NCBI RefSeq assembly: GCF_014202225.1
Contig: NZ_JACHGE010000004.1
Span: forward strand, 62,001 to 126,000
Length of the DNA stretch: 64,000 bases
Direction: 5' to 3'
Origin: Algibacter amylolyticus
GTDB taxonomy: Bacteria; Bacteroidota; Bacteroidia; Flavobacteriales; Flavobacteriaceae
The notes beneath the pieces were generated by a model, which saw nothing but the letters and a program-made list of their open reading frames with translations, was not told where the DNA came from and ran no database searches. Positions 26,485 through 34,015 of the stretch are shown piece by piece. The stretch's first letter is position 1. Each line of letters starts with the position of its first letter. A program made the translations under genes and the position numbers.

Positions 26485-26613
26485 TATTTAAAATCATAAA
26501 AAAGATGCTATTACTTCTAGGTCTTTTTTATATGATGCTTAATCTCAATTAGTATTCGTGCTTCATTTTAAGCTAAACTGGCTTAACCGAATAAGTATAA
26601 AAGTTATTATAAC

Positions 26614-27453
26614 ATGAATATTTCTAATATAGATATTATTAAGTCCTCTGGTGAAAAAGTGAAATTTTCATTGGAAAAATTACGAACATCCTTAAAACGA
26701 TCTGGGGCAGATAACCAAGTTGTCAATCAAATTATAGATAAGGTTCGTGATGAGCTCTACCAAAGTATATCAACCAAAGAAATATATAACAGAGCGTTTG
26801 CATTACTTAAAAAAAGCAAGAGTCATTTTGCTTCAAAATACAAACTTAAGAAAGCCATTTACGAGTTAGGACCAACTGGCTTTCCTTTTGAGCGTTTTGT
26901 TAGCGCTATTTTAAAGTATTCGGGCTACAAAACAGAGGTTGGTACTATTTTACACGGCAAATGTGTTTCGCATGAAATTGACGTTATAGCACGAAAAAAT
27001 TCTGAAGCGACTATTATAGAATGTAAATTTCATAGTGAAGAAGGTCTTAACTGTAATGTTAAAATTCCTCTGTATATCAATTCTAGATATCAAGACATAA
27101 AAAACAATTGGCAAAAACTAAAAAAAGACGAAGAGTCACTTACCCAAGGCTGGGTCGTTACTAACACAAGATTCACCAAGGACGCCATACAATATGGTAA
27201 TTGCTGCGGACTGTATTTATTAAGTTGGGATTACCCATTAAACGATGGTTTAAAAGATAGAATTGATCGTTTAGGTCTATACCCAATTACCGTGTCTACA
27301 CTGCTTTCTCAGCGTGAAAAAAATTTTCTTTTAAGTCGATCTGTAATCCTTTGCAGAGATTTAATTAACGATAAATTTTATTTAGATCATCTTGGTGTTT
27401 CCGAGACACGGAAAAATAAAATTCTAGATGAAATTTCACATTTATGTGGCTAA
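26614..27453 (+). CDS. ATP-cone domain fused to an Mrr-like restriction endonuclease fold
   Basis: A 279-residue fusion. Residues 1-90 form an ATP-cone (IIKSSGEKVKFSLEKLRTSL...), the nucleotide-sensing module of ribonucleotide reductase and NrdR. From about residue 95 (FERFVSAILKYSGYKTEVG) the protein resembles Mrr-type PD-(D/E)XK nucleases, with Asp in HEIDVIAR and the E-x-K pair in IIECKFH. A nuclease whose action is tuned by ATP/dATP level is plausible but unproven. The beta-CASP gene follows after 12 bp. No TGAT-N4-ATCA box is found upstream. Not a standard restriction system: no methylase is adjacent. Confidence 0.82.
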   Translation: MNISNIDIIKSSGEKVKFSLEKLRTSLKRSGADNQVVNQIIDKVRDELYQSISTKEIYNRAFALLKKSKSHFASKYKLKKAIYELGPTGFPFERFVSAILKYSGYKTEVGTILHGKCVSHEIDVIARKNSEATIIECKFHSEEGLNCNVKIPLYINSRYQDIKNNWQKLKKDEESLTQGWVVTNTRFTKDAIQYGNCCGLYLLSWDYPLNDGLKDRIDRLGLYPITVSTLLSQREKNFLLSRSVILCRDLINDKFYLDHLGVSETRKNKILDEISHLCG

Positions 27454-27465
27454 AAATATATTAAC

Positions 27466-28839
27466 ATGGAAAAATTTGTAAAAATCAGTTTTTTAGGTGC
27501 GGCAGGAGTTGTTACGGGTTCTAAATTTTTAATTGAAACTTCAGAAAAAAACATCCTTATAGATTGTGGTATGTTTCAAGGCTTAAAAGAACTTAGAGAA
27601 CTTAATTGGGAAAATCTTCCTATAGATGTAAGCATTATCGATGTCGTTTTATTAACGCATGGCCACTTAGACCATGTTGGCTATCTGCCACGTTTGATAA
27701 AACAAGGCTTTAAGGGCAAAATTAAAGGCACTGCTCCTACTTTGGCTATAGCAGAAGTAATATTAAGAGATAGCGCTAAAATACATGAGGAAGAGGCGAA
27801 AAAGGCAAATGAGGAAAATTACACAAAACACAGTCCTGCTTTACCATTTTATTCCAAATTAGATGCCGAAAAAACCATTAAACAATTTGAAGTAGAGATT
27901 GAAGATACTTGGATTCAATTATCAGAGCATATAACTTATCGCTTTCAATACAATGGCCATATTATAGGCGCAACCTTTATAGAATTAGACATTAACGGGA
28001 AGCGTTTTGTGTTTTCTGGAGATATAGGCCGAAAACACGATTACTTACTATACGCTCCTAAAAAACCTGAAAAGGCCGACTTCATATTTATTGAGAGCAC
28101 CTATGGTAACAAATTACATCCGGCAGAAAATATTGAAGATGTACTCACCCAAATTATTTTGGAAACCATCAATAAAAAGGGGAATCTTATTATACCTAGT
28201 TTTGCGGTAGAGCGCTTACAAATGCTCATGTTCATTTTATGGAAACTATATCAAGACAATAAAATTCCAAACATCCCAATATTTGTTGATAGCCCAATGG
28301 GTAATAACGTGTTGGATGTTTTTAAACGTTTCCCTAAATGGCATAAACTATCGCCTAAAGAATATGCTGCTATGTGCGAGCATGTTAACATAATTCAATC
28401 CTACAAAGAAACCTGGGAAACCATTGACGATAAACGCTCTAAAATTGTGATTGCAGGAAGTGGTATGGTTACAGGAGGACGCGTTTTAACCTATTTACAA
28501 CAACTTATTGATGAGCCTTCAACTACAGTGCTATTAGTTGGCTATCAAGCAGAAGGCACTCGTGGCAGACAATTGCAAGAAGGCGCACACGAGATTCGGT
28601 TTTACGGAAAATACTATCCTGTAAAGGCTACTATAAAAAACATTGAAAGCTTATCGGCTCATGCAGATCAACAAGACCTATTAGATTGGGTTAGCGATAT
28701 TAAAAACACACCAGAAAAAGTATACCTTATACATGGTGAACCAACAGCATTAGACGCGTTTAGAGTAAAACTGAAAGACCTATATAATTGGGACGCTACC
28801 ATACCTAAGCTAACCGATGTAAGTAAGTTAATGGTTTAA
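27466..28839 (+). CDS. Metallo-beta-lactamase / beta-CASP nuclease (RNA-processing type)
   Basis: A 457-residue hydrolase of the CPSF73/YSH1-like group. The lactamase part has the zinc motif THGHLDHVGYL and the FSGDIGRKHDYL strand. The beta-CASP insert covers roughly residues 180-380 with PSFAVERLQ and GSGMVTGGR. A C-terminal ESLSAHADQQDLLDW and YLIHGEPTA complete the RMMBL motifs. Relatives cut RNA; some act on DNA. It is co-transcribed with the ATP-cone nuclease. Membership of a stress cluster suggests a role in RNA turnover under stress, which is inference. Confidence 0.9.
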   Translation: MEKFVKISFLGAAGVVTGSKFLIETSEKNILIDCGMFQGLKELRELNWENLPIDVSIIDVVLLTHGHLDHVGYLPRLIKQGFKGKIKGTAPTLAIAEVILRDSAKIHEEEAKKANEENYTKHSPALPFYSKLDAEKTIKQFEVEIEDTWIQLSEHITYRFQYNGHIIGATFIELDINGKRFVFSGDIGRKHDYLLYAPKKPEKADFIFIESTYGNKLHPAENIEDVLTQIILETINKKGNLIIPSFAVERLQMLMFILWKLYQDNKIPNIPIFVDSPMGNNVLDVFKRFPKWHKLSPKEYAAMCEHVNIIQSYKETWETIDDKRSKIVIAGSGMVTGGRVLTYLQQLIDEPSTTVLLVGYQAEGTRGRQLQEGAHEIRFYGKYYPVKATIKNIESLSAHADQQDLLDWVSDIKNTPEKVYLIHGEPTALDAFRVKLKDLYNWDATIPKLTDVSKLMV

Positions 28840-28856
28840 AATTAAGTTAGTATAAC

Positions 28857-28899
28857 TGATAATTATCATTTTATAAAAGCCTCACTAAAAGTAATTTAG
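28857..28899 (+). promoter_or_regulatory. FNR-like regulated promoter with a long leader
   Basis: Box TGATAATTATCA (28857-28868), a perfect palindrome, 23 bp, TAATTTAG (28892-28899). Geometry is as at the other five promoters, but the next clear start codon is about 150 bp away, leaving a leader of roughly 145 nt. Confidence 0.72.
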
Positions 28900-28988
28900 A
28901 AAAATATAAAACAAAAACTTGGATTATTAAGCAACTTACAAAAACGATTTCCTAAAGCTGAACAGGTTATCACACTTTTGTAACGCGC

Positions 28989-29032
28989 AAGAAAGCAGAA
29001 CATGATTTAAGGGAATTGTGTTTTGCTTTCTT
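28989..29032 (+). other. Hairpin in the 5' leader of the 149-residue gene
   Basis: The arms AAGAAAGCA (28989-28997) and TGCTTTCTT (29024-29032) pair perfectly and end 16 bases before the ATG at 29049. It may affect translation or mRNA stability. There is no T-run, so it is not a classic terminator. Confidence 0.5.
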
Positions 29033-29048
29033 ATTAAACACACACACC

Positions 29049-29498
29049 ATGAAAACCACACAAAAACATTTACGCTACGCAGAATGGCTTAATGCTGAAG
29101 AAATGCATGAAGCTTCAAAAGAATGGCTATCTGAATTAAATTTTATTAAAGATGAGCATCTCTTTTTTGAAGATTTAGTAACCGAATTTACTTCTCAATT
29201 AATTGCCCTTGGTAATTTTTCTAGTGTTAAAGAAGTTATTGATGCCATAAACCGATCGGACAAGGTAAATAACCAGCTGTTAGAAGCCGTTAGAAATCAT
29301 GAAAACAAGTTACAAATAATGGTTGATGGCGTTGATGAGTTAGATTTAGAAAAAGCCTACATTAAAGAACATAGTAATTTAATAGTTTCTATAAACAAAT
29401 TTTTAAAAGAATACAGAGTTCTCAAAACACAGTTATTTAATATTATTAAAATTATCAAGAAGGAAGATAAATCTAAACATTTACTCGATAAAATTTAA
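29049..29498 (+). CDS. Unknown helical protein at the end of the stress cluster
   Basis: A protein of 149 residues from the ATG at 29049; a TTG at 29016 would add eleven residues but lies in the leader hairpin, so I reject it. Not recognised. It appears fully helical and acidic, without Cys pairs, signal peptide or membrane segment; the C-terminal half (LIVSINKFLKEYRVLKTQLF) could form a coiled coil. The upstream FNR-like promoter ties it to the stress genes. It is the last chromosomal gene before the tRNA-borne island. Confidence 0.7.
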   Translation: MKTTQKHLRYAEWLNAEEMHEASKEWLSELNFIKDEHLFFEDLVTEFTSQLIALGNFSSVKEVIDAINRSDKVNNQLLEAVRNHENKLQIMVDGVDELDLEKAYIKEHSNLIVSINKFLKEYRVLKTQLFNIIKIIKKEDKSKHLLDKI

Positions 29499-29556
29499 CA
29501 TAGTGCTTAAAAGAGGAAAAAGCAGAATGTTGTGTATCTAAACTGTATTAAGTGAA

Positions 29557-29640
29557 ATAAAAAAAGCCTTTCAATTTCTTGAAAGGCTTTTAACTTAGTA
29601 GCGGGAACTGGACTCGAACCAGTGACCTTCGGGTTATGAG
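29557..29640. repeat. Left attachment repeat (84-bp direct repeat) of the tRNA island
   Basis: These 84 bp are identical to 47193-47276. They hold the tRNA terminator hairpin (arms 29562-29574 and 29579-29591) and the last 42 bases of the initiator tRNA. Beyond 29640 the sequences part. This is the displaced original 3' end of the tRNA gene after integration. Confidence 0.93.
29599..29640 (-). pseudogene. Truncated 3' half of tRNA-fMet
   Basis: Bases 32-73 of the initiator tRNA (anticodon loop, variable region, T arm, 3' acceptor strand) with no 5' half. It cannot fold as a tRNA. It marks the left junction of the island. Confidence 0.93.
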
Positions 29641-29896
29641 TTTGAAAAAACACCCGAATTTATCGCCCTTTATGCTTTATTTTAATAAAATCGTGTACGA
29701 GAATGTGTACTCTGATTTATAATTTCACATCTAATATAATCATTAATTTTTGACTAATTAGTTTAAAATTAAAAACGGTAATAAAAATTTGATTTTTTAT
29801 TTTTACCTCGTGGATAAACATTAAAATATTGATAAATTATTATTTTTACTCGTAATTTAAAACATAGAATAAAGTTCAAATTTCTTGAAAAAGTTA
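29641..29896. other. Left end of the island, non-coding
   Basis: About 250 bp of very AT-rich DNA between the attachment repeat and the HNH gene. The only structure I see is GTGTAC repeated directly at 29693 and 29705, 12 bp apart, which might be recombinase arm sites. No open frame is convincing. Confidence 0.45.
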
Positions 29897-30535
29897 ATGA
29901 CATACAACGAACAACTATCTACCAAAGAATGGCTCTCTAAAAGAGAAGAAATAATTAATAGGGATAATAGCAAATGTCAACATTGTAATATCTATAGAAG
30001 TGAAATATTAGGATTATCATCAAAATTTGGCGTTAAATCATATTTTGAAATGAGGGAAAATGATTTTTCATTACAAAGAAAAAAAAACACCAATGACTTT
30101 GTTATATATAAAAAAAATTGGGAAGCTGATTGTAAATTTATTGGCACTTCAAAAGCCTTAATTAAAATTGAAGATTTATTGTTTGCACAGAAATATGTTG
30201 AGCAACCGTTTGTTATCAATAAATATATTCATGTCTGTTTTAACCAGTCTCAATCGGAGAATTATTATGATTTAAATGTACATCACAAATATTATCAGAA
30301 AGGGAAAAGTGCTTGGGAATATGATAATGAAGCTTTAATTACGCTATGCAGAATTTGCCATAAAAAAGAACATATGAGAAATAAAATCCCAATACTTGAT
30401 AGCAATGGCATATTTGTTGAAATGTCAAAAAATTGTAATCGCTGCGATGGATCTGGATATTTATCAGAATATAAACATGTTAAAAATGGTGTGTGTTTTG
30501 GATGTATGGGTACTGGTAGTATAAATATATATTAA
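29897..30535 (+). CDS. HNH endonuclease with an extra DnaJ-like zinc motif
   Basis: About 212 residues from the ATG at 29897; the TTG at 29885 would add four. An N-terminal CQHC pair and a later CRICHKKEH supply zinc ligands around the HNH core: HH in LNVHHKYY, Asn in DNEALITLC, and the final His pair. Between them lies an insert of roughly 90 residues. After the core comes CNRCDGSG...CFGCMGTG, two CxxCxGxG-type knuckles like half of the DnaJ zinc domain. HNH proteins cut DNA. As the only plus-strand gene of the island, at its left edge, it may be a solitary defence or homing nuclease. Confidence 0.8.
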   Translation: MTYNEQLSTKEWLSKREEIINRDNSKCQHCNIYRSEILGLSSKFGVKSYFEMRENDFSLQRKKNTNDFVIYKKNWEADCKFIGTSKALIKIEDLLFAQKYVEQPFVINKYIHVCFNQSQSENYYDLNVHHKYYQKGKSAWEYDNEALITLCRICHKKEHMRNKIPILDSNGIFVEMSKNCNRCDGSGYLSEYKHVKNGVCFGCMGTGSINIY

Positions 30536-30583
30536 ACCCGAAACTCCTGCCTAAGAAATTTTTATTTAGGATAACGTCCACAC

Positions 30584-31723
30584 TTAAATAGAATCCCTAT
30601 CAATGCCTTTAAACAACTCATCTTCCTTTTCTATTAAAGGATCATACCAATCTGCCTTATCTTTTATCCATTGTAACCAATTTTTAAGTTCATCAGTGAA
30701 TTGATTTCTTTCCCTTGCATTTTTTTCAACTGCTAAAATATAATTCCTTAAATCCATAGATTTTTGCCATCTACTTGAATTACTAATAACCGCTTTAAAT
30801 TGATTTAGATCCTTTTCTCTTCGTTGCTTTAATTCTTCTTCAATCTTGCGTCGCCTTTCATTTTCTGCCCATCTAATTTCATTTTCAATCCGCTCCTTAG
30901 TCTTCCGTTTTGCAGAAATTTCAAGATACGCCACAATAGCAGCAAGTCTATCTTCTAATTTTATCGTTTTTACATCAGTCCATTCATGTCGTGGATAATT
31001 TTCATCTTTCAAGCATAATTTCCCTGTTGGATAATACTTAGCTGTTTGCCAACTATATTCAGACTTCTCCATTACCCTTTTATCTATTTCTCTTAATCTT
31101 AAAACAAAATATTCACCATGAATAATGTACCTTAAACCATTATAGTTAGAATATTTATGGTTTCTTATATTCTTAACTTCATGTCCTCGACACCTTAATA
31201 GTTTTATAAATGTATCCCCGAAAATAAGCCCCCTCTCTACTAAATCATCTGAAACAGCAAGACTTAAAACACCGTCTTTAGGCTCATCCACATCGTATGG
31301 CCATTTAGCTTTTCTAGTTAACTTTAAGTGTTTTTTTGTGGATATAACTTCCTTAACTGGTTTATTTAATTTATCAGGAACAGTTAGTGGTAAATTTTTA
31401 TCATTTTTTATTTCCCTTATGAGAAGATTTAATTCCGAAACATTATTAAGACTTTCTTCACCTTCCAGTCTTTTGGGTAAAGTTATATTATCAAAATTTT
31501 TATCAGAAGAAGACAATGGAATAACATTAACTTCTTTGTTATGTTTTAATTTTTGCCAATGTCCATTTGGAGGTAATGGAACATCGTGTTTTTTACATAG
31601 GTTTTTAAAACCTGTATTAGAAATTGCATACTCTTCTAGTATTTTTGAAACTGGTGTTGACCAAACTAAGTTATACAATTGATTCCTTGTAAAAACTTGT
31701 TCCTTTTTATGAATTTCAGCCAT
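30584..31723 (-). CDS. Unknown protein with N-terminal helix-turn-helix-like motif
   Basis: A 379-residue protein that I recognise only by its start: LYNLVWSTPVSKILEEYAIS followed by NTGFKNLCKKHDVPLPPNGHW. Very similar N termini occur in many uncharacterised proteins of diverse bacteria and look like a helix-turn-helix that may bind DNA. The middle (130-270) is mixed alpha/beta. A charged helical stretch (about 275-320, KERIENEIRWAENERRRKIE) is likely a coiled coil. No catalytic motif stands out. It lies directly downstream of degraded genes, facing the HNH gene tail to tail. Confidence 0.6.
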   Translation of the reverse strand: MAEIHKKEQVFTRNQLYNLVWSTPVSKILEEYAISNTGFKNLCKKHDVPLPPNGHWQKLKHNKEVNVIPLSSSDKNFDNITLPKRLEGEESLNNVSELNLLIREIKNDKNLPLTVPDKLNKPVKEVISTKKHLKLTRKAKWPYDVDEPKDGVLSLAVSDDLVERGLIFGDTFIKLLRCRGHEVKNIRNHKYSNYNGLRYIIHGEYFVLRLREIDKRVMEKSEYSWQTAKYYPTGKLCLKDENYPRHEWTDVKTIKLEDRLAAIVAYLEISAKRKTKERIENEIRWAENERRRKIEEELKQRREKDLNQFKAVISNSSRWQKSMDLRNYILAVEKNARERNQFTDELKNWLQWIKDKADWYDPLIEKEDELFKGIDRDSI

Positions 31724-31724
31724 T

Positions 31725-31990
31725 TTATTTTAATTTCTCAAATCTCAATCTAGGCAATACAATCTTATACTCTTTATCATCATTCTTATTATACCAATAG
31801 ATAATATATTCCGCTGAAGCACTTTCTATTTCGTAGCCTTTTTTTAACATGGGCTCATATTGTTCAGTAATAAGTTTCCTTGTGACTTCAACACTAAGCC
31901 AAGTACTTCATTATCAACAAAAACCTTTAAATCCTTTATTAGTTTTTGGGTTAACTTCAATATCTAAAAACAAGATGTTTTGCTTATTAT
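31725..31990 (-). pseudogene. Frameshifted gene remnant (possible exonuclease-type N terminus)
   Basis: On the minus strand three pieces in different frames read like protein: NILFLDIEVNPKTN, then IKDLKVFVDNEVLGLVLKSQ, and finally a tail ending EYKIVLPRLRFEKLK with a stop just before the next start codon. The first piece resembles the D-x-E start of DnaQ-like exonuclease domains. Frame changes and internal stops show it is broken. The original product is uncertain. Confidence 0.5.
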
Positions 31991-32033
31991 TTGAATTTTA
32001 ATTTTCTTAGACTAATCCTGTATAACTAATACG

Positions 32034-32354
32034 TTATATAAATTTTAAAGACGCTTCAATCTTGCCTATAAGTTCTATTTTAACGGCTTCAAATTCTAAT
32101 TGTAATGTCTGTTTATTTTGAATATCCTTTTTAAAAAGCTCCCTATTAATTATTGGCAATTGACAAGCTCTTATTTGAATATTTTCATCCTTAGCAAACT
32201 CATCCGTAATATTTATTTCAGTTGTTCCTTCTATGGATGTACTTAACATATTTGGATAATACAAAACAATCTCATTAATCTTAAATCTTACGGCATAGGC
32301 TAACATTTGATAGAGATCTGTTTGCGAAATGCCTTTTTCACAAATAACACAATA
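32034..32354 (-). pseudogene. C-terminal fragment of McrC (5-methylcytosine restriction subunit)
   Basis: The frame reads GISQTDLYQMLAYAVRFK followed by EIVLYYPN, which is the conserved late part of the McrC nuclease domain (GISQSDxYQ...AYA...YP). The 90-codon open frame starting at 32306 begins in the middle of this motif, and upstream the frame runs into the stop codon of the preceding nuclease gene. The N-terminal two thirds of McrC and all of McrB are missing. It is a relic of a McrBC system, truncated when the neighbouring gene arrived or by deletion. Confidence 0.75.
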
Positions 32355-33548
32355 TCACTCAGAAAATAAATAATTACGTTCCTTAAGATATTTCTCCACT
32401 TGCTTTACTGGAGAATTACCCGTACTTATTAATCGTTCTAAAACTTTCTTAAATTTTTCATTAAAAGGGTTCTCCCTCTTAAAAAAGTCATCTTCTTGGT
32501 ATATAAATGCATGCGTTCTTTGACTGCCTGATTCTAAATCAATCTGTTGAAAACTTTGTGAGTTAACAAACTGTTCACGAAAATACTCCATAAACTCAGC
32601 TCTATCGATATCACGATTAGTGTGGTTTCTAATTTCCACACATAACCACAATGAGTTTGTTCGCATTAATTCTGAAGCAGGTGCAACAAAAAAATACAAA
32701 TCATATAATTTATCTTCTCTTCTAAACCATTTACTTGTCTTAACATAACCATGTTCCAAAAAAACAGTATTAATTTGACTTTCAATATGATTTTCCGCAG
32801 CTTCCTTTTTCTTTAAAATTTCATTAATCGCGCTGTAGTTTTCAGTTATTTCTTGAACAATGGTATTCATCTCTGGTGTATGCTTTAAATGAAAGTAATG
32901 ACTTTCAATGTTTTTAAAATATTCTCGTAAATAAAAAATATCAGTATCGCTAACCTCATCAGTTAGCTTTATATTTTGTTGGACACGCTGAATAAGCTCT
33001 TTATGCGTAATATTTAAAAAATAATTACCATTATTCAACTTTCCTTTACTGATTTTAAATGGAAATAATGTGAGTAAAATTCCAAATGGTATTTTCTTTT
33101 TACTTTTAAGATGTGCCCAGTAAGTATTTAATGGGTTTGCCAGATGGTGATGAATTTTATTCTCGATACCAATAACCCAATTATCCCCTTCCAAAACAAT
33201 ATCAATACTTTTTGTTTTTGTTTGTGCACCTGTGGTTTGCTCCTCCGTTTTAACTTTCTTGATTTCATCAAAAAAACTTATGTCATTAAATTTAATTTCA
33301 GGGTGCTTTTTTTTTATGTCATTTATTTTTTCAATTGCTATTGCTTGAAGAGATTCAAAAAACAAGTTATCAAAACCGTGGTCCTCCTTTGGGTCGAAAA
33401 AGTAAGCAAGTATATTGCTATTACGTATTTCTCTATGTTGTATTTTTAAAATATCGAATAAATTCTTCCGCGGCCTCTTTGGTAGGGCAGGTATCTTAGC
33501 TTTAAGTAAAGTTATTTCTTTTGTTATCTCTAAATTATCTGATTTCAT
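32355..33548 (-). CDS. PD-(D/E)XK nuclease superfamily protein (PDDEXK_4 type)
   Basis: A 397-residue predicted nuclease. Near the N terminus EIRNSNILAYFFDPKEDHGF is the typical opening of the PDDEXK_4 family. The active site is seen as SIDIVLEGDNWVIGIENKI, with Asp116 and the E-x-K pair Glu129/Lys131. A following LTLFPFKI strand and a long C-terminal helical region complete it. It is the last intact gene of the minus-strand KAP/AbiV/DUF6979 series, 107 bp behind DUF6979. I infer a DNA-cutting effector in antiphage defence, but no direct evidence ties it to the NTPase. Confidence 0.82.
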   Translation of the reverse strand: MKSDNLEITKEITLLKAKIPALPKRPRKNLFDILKIQHREIRNSNILAYFFDPKEDHGFDNLFFESLQAIAIEKINDIKKKHPEIKFNDISFFDEIKKVKTEEQTTGAQTKTKSIDIVLEGDNWVIGIENKIHHHLANPLNTYWAHLKSKKKIPFGILLTLFPFKISKGKLNNGNYFLNITHKELIQRVQQNIKLTDEVSDTDIFYLREYFKNIESHYFHLKHTPEMNTIVQEITENYSAINEILKKKEAAENHIESQINTVFLEHGYVKTSKWFRREDKLYDLYFFVAPASELMRTNSLWLCVEIRNHTNRDIDRAEFMEYFREQFVNSQSFQQIDLESGSQRTHAFIYQEDDFFKRENPFNEKFKKVLERLISTGNSPVKQVEKYLKERNYLFSE

Positions 33549-33655
33549 TCTAATTTAATTAATTTCAATTGTCTAGCAATATCTTGAGTGTATTTAGACA
33601 GTGGTCTTTTTGCTAATACTTCTAGTTTATACTTTTGTATAACTTCAAATAATAT
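33549..33655 (-). other. Open stretch without start codon between DUF6979 and the nuclease
   Basis: After the DUF6979 stop, the same frame stays open for about 33 codons (ending KYTQDIARQLKLIKLE) and its TGA overlaps the nuclease ATG as ATGA. No ATG, GTG or good TTG starts it. It may be a relic C terminus or a read-through extension. Low certainty. Confidence 0.3.
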
Positions 33656-34015
33656 TTACTTTATAAGTCCATTCTCCCAAAGCGCTAAAACAACATCCAT
33701 TTGTGAATTGTGCCTTTTATCTCCAAGGTTTAATTCTCCCCATAATTCCTTTGGTGAAAATGATTTATTTGGATTGTTTTTTATAATCTTTATTGCATTT
33801 ATAGCATATTCTTTATTTTTAATAGACTTTGTATAATTTCCTTTAGGAACACCTTTTACGTAACCATCTTCACATAAACCTAAAAAAGTGTTTTTTGGGC
33901 AACCTTTTACTTTAGCGCTTTCAGAATCAAAATCTTTAACAGCAATTTCCCATGATTCAATTGGGTTTTGACTTTCTTTAACTGCGTTTATTGCCGCTGT
34001 ACCATATTTATTCAT
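33656..34015 (-). CDS. DUF6979-like small protein
   Basis: About 119 residues from the ATG at 34015; the longer frame to 34060 has an unlikely N terminus inside the neighbour gene. It starts MNKYGTAAINAVKESQNP and contains AKVKGCPKNTFLGLCEDGYVKG, which I recognise as the DUF6979 pattern. Function unknown. It overlaps the end of the AbiV gene by 8 bp and is therefore co-translated with it. The conserved Cys and Gly run suggests a compact binding domain. Confidence 0.7.
   Translation of the reverse strand: MNKYGTAAINAVKESQNPIESWEIAVKDFDSESAKVKGCPKNTFLGLCEDGYVKGVPKGNYTKSIKNKEYAINAIKIIKNNPNKSFSPKELWGELNLGDKRHNSQMDVVLALWENGLIK

Noticed and set aside
26533-26568. A seventh FNR-like box in front of the ATP-cone gene (TGATGCTTAATC)
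   Set aside because: The second half site does not match ATCA and no -7 element is found at the required spacing.
29016-29048. TTG start extending the 149-residue protein
   Set aside because: It lies in the 3' part of the leader hairpin and gives an unlikely N terminus; the ATG at 29049 is clear.
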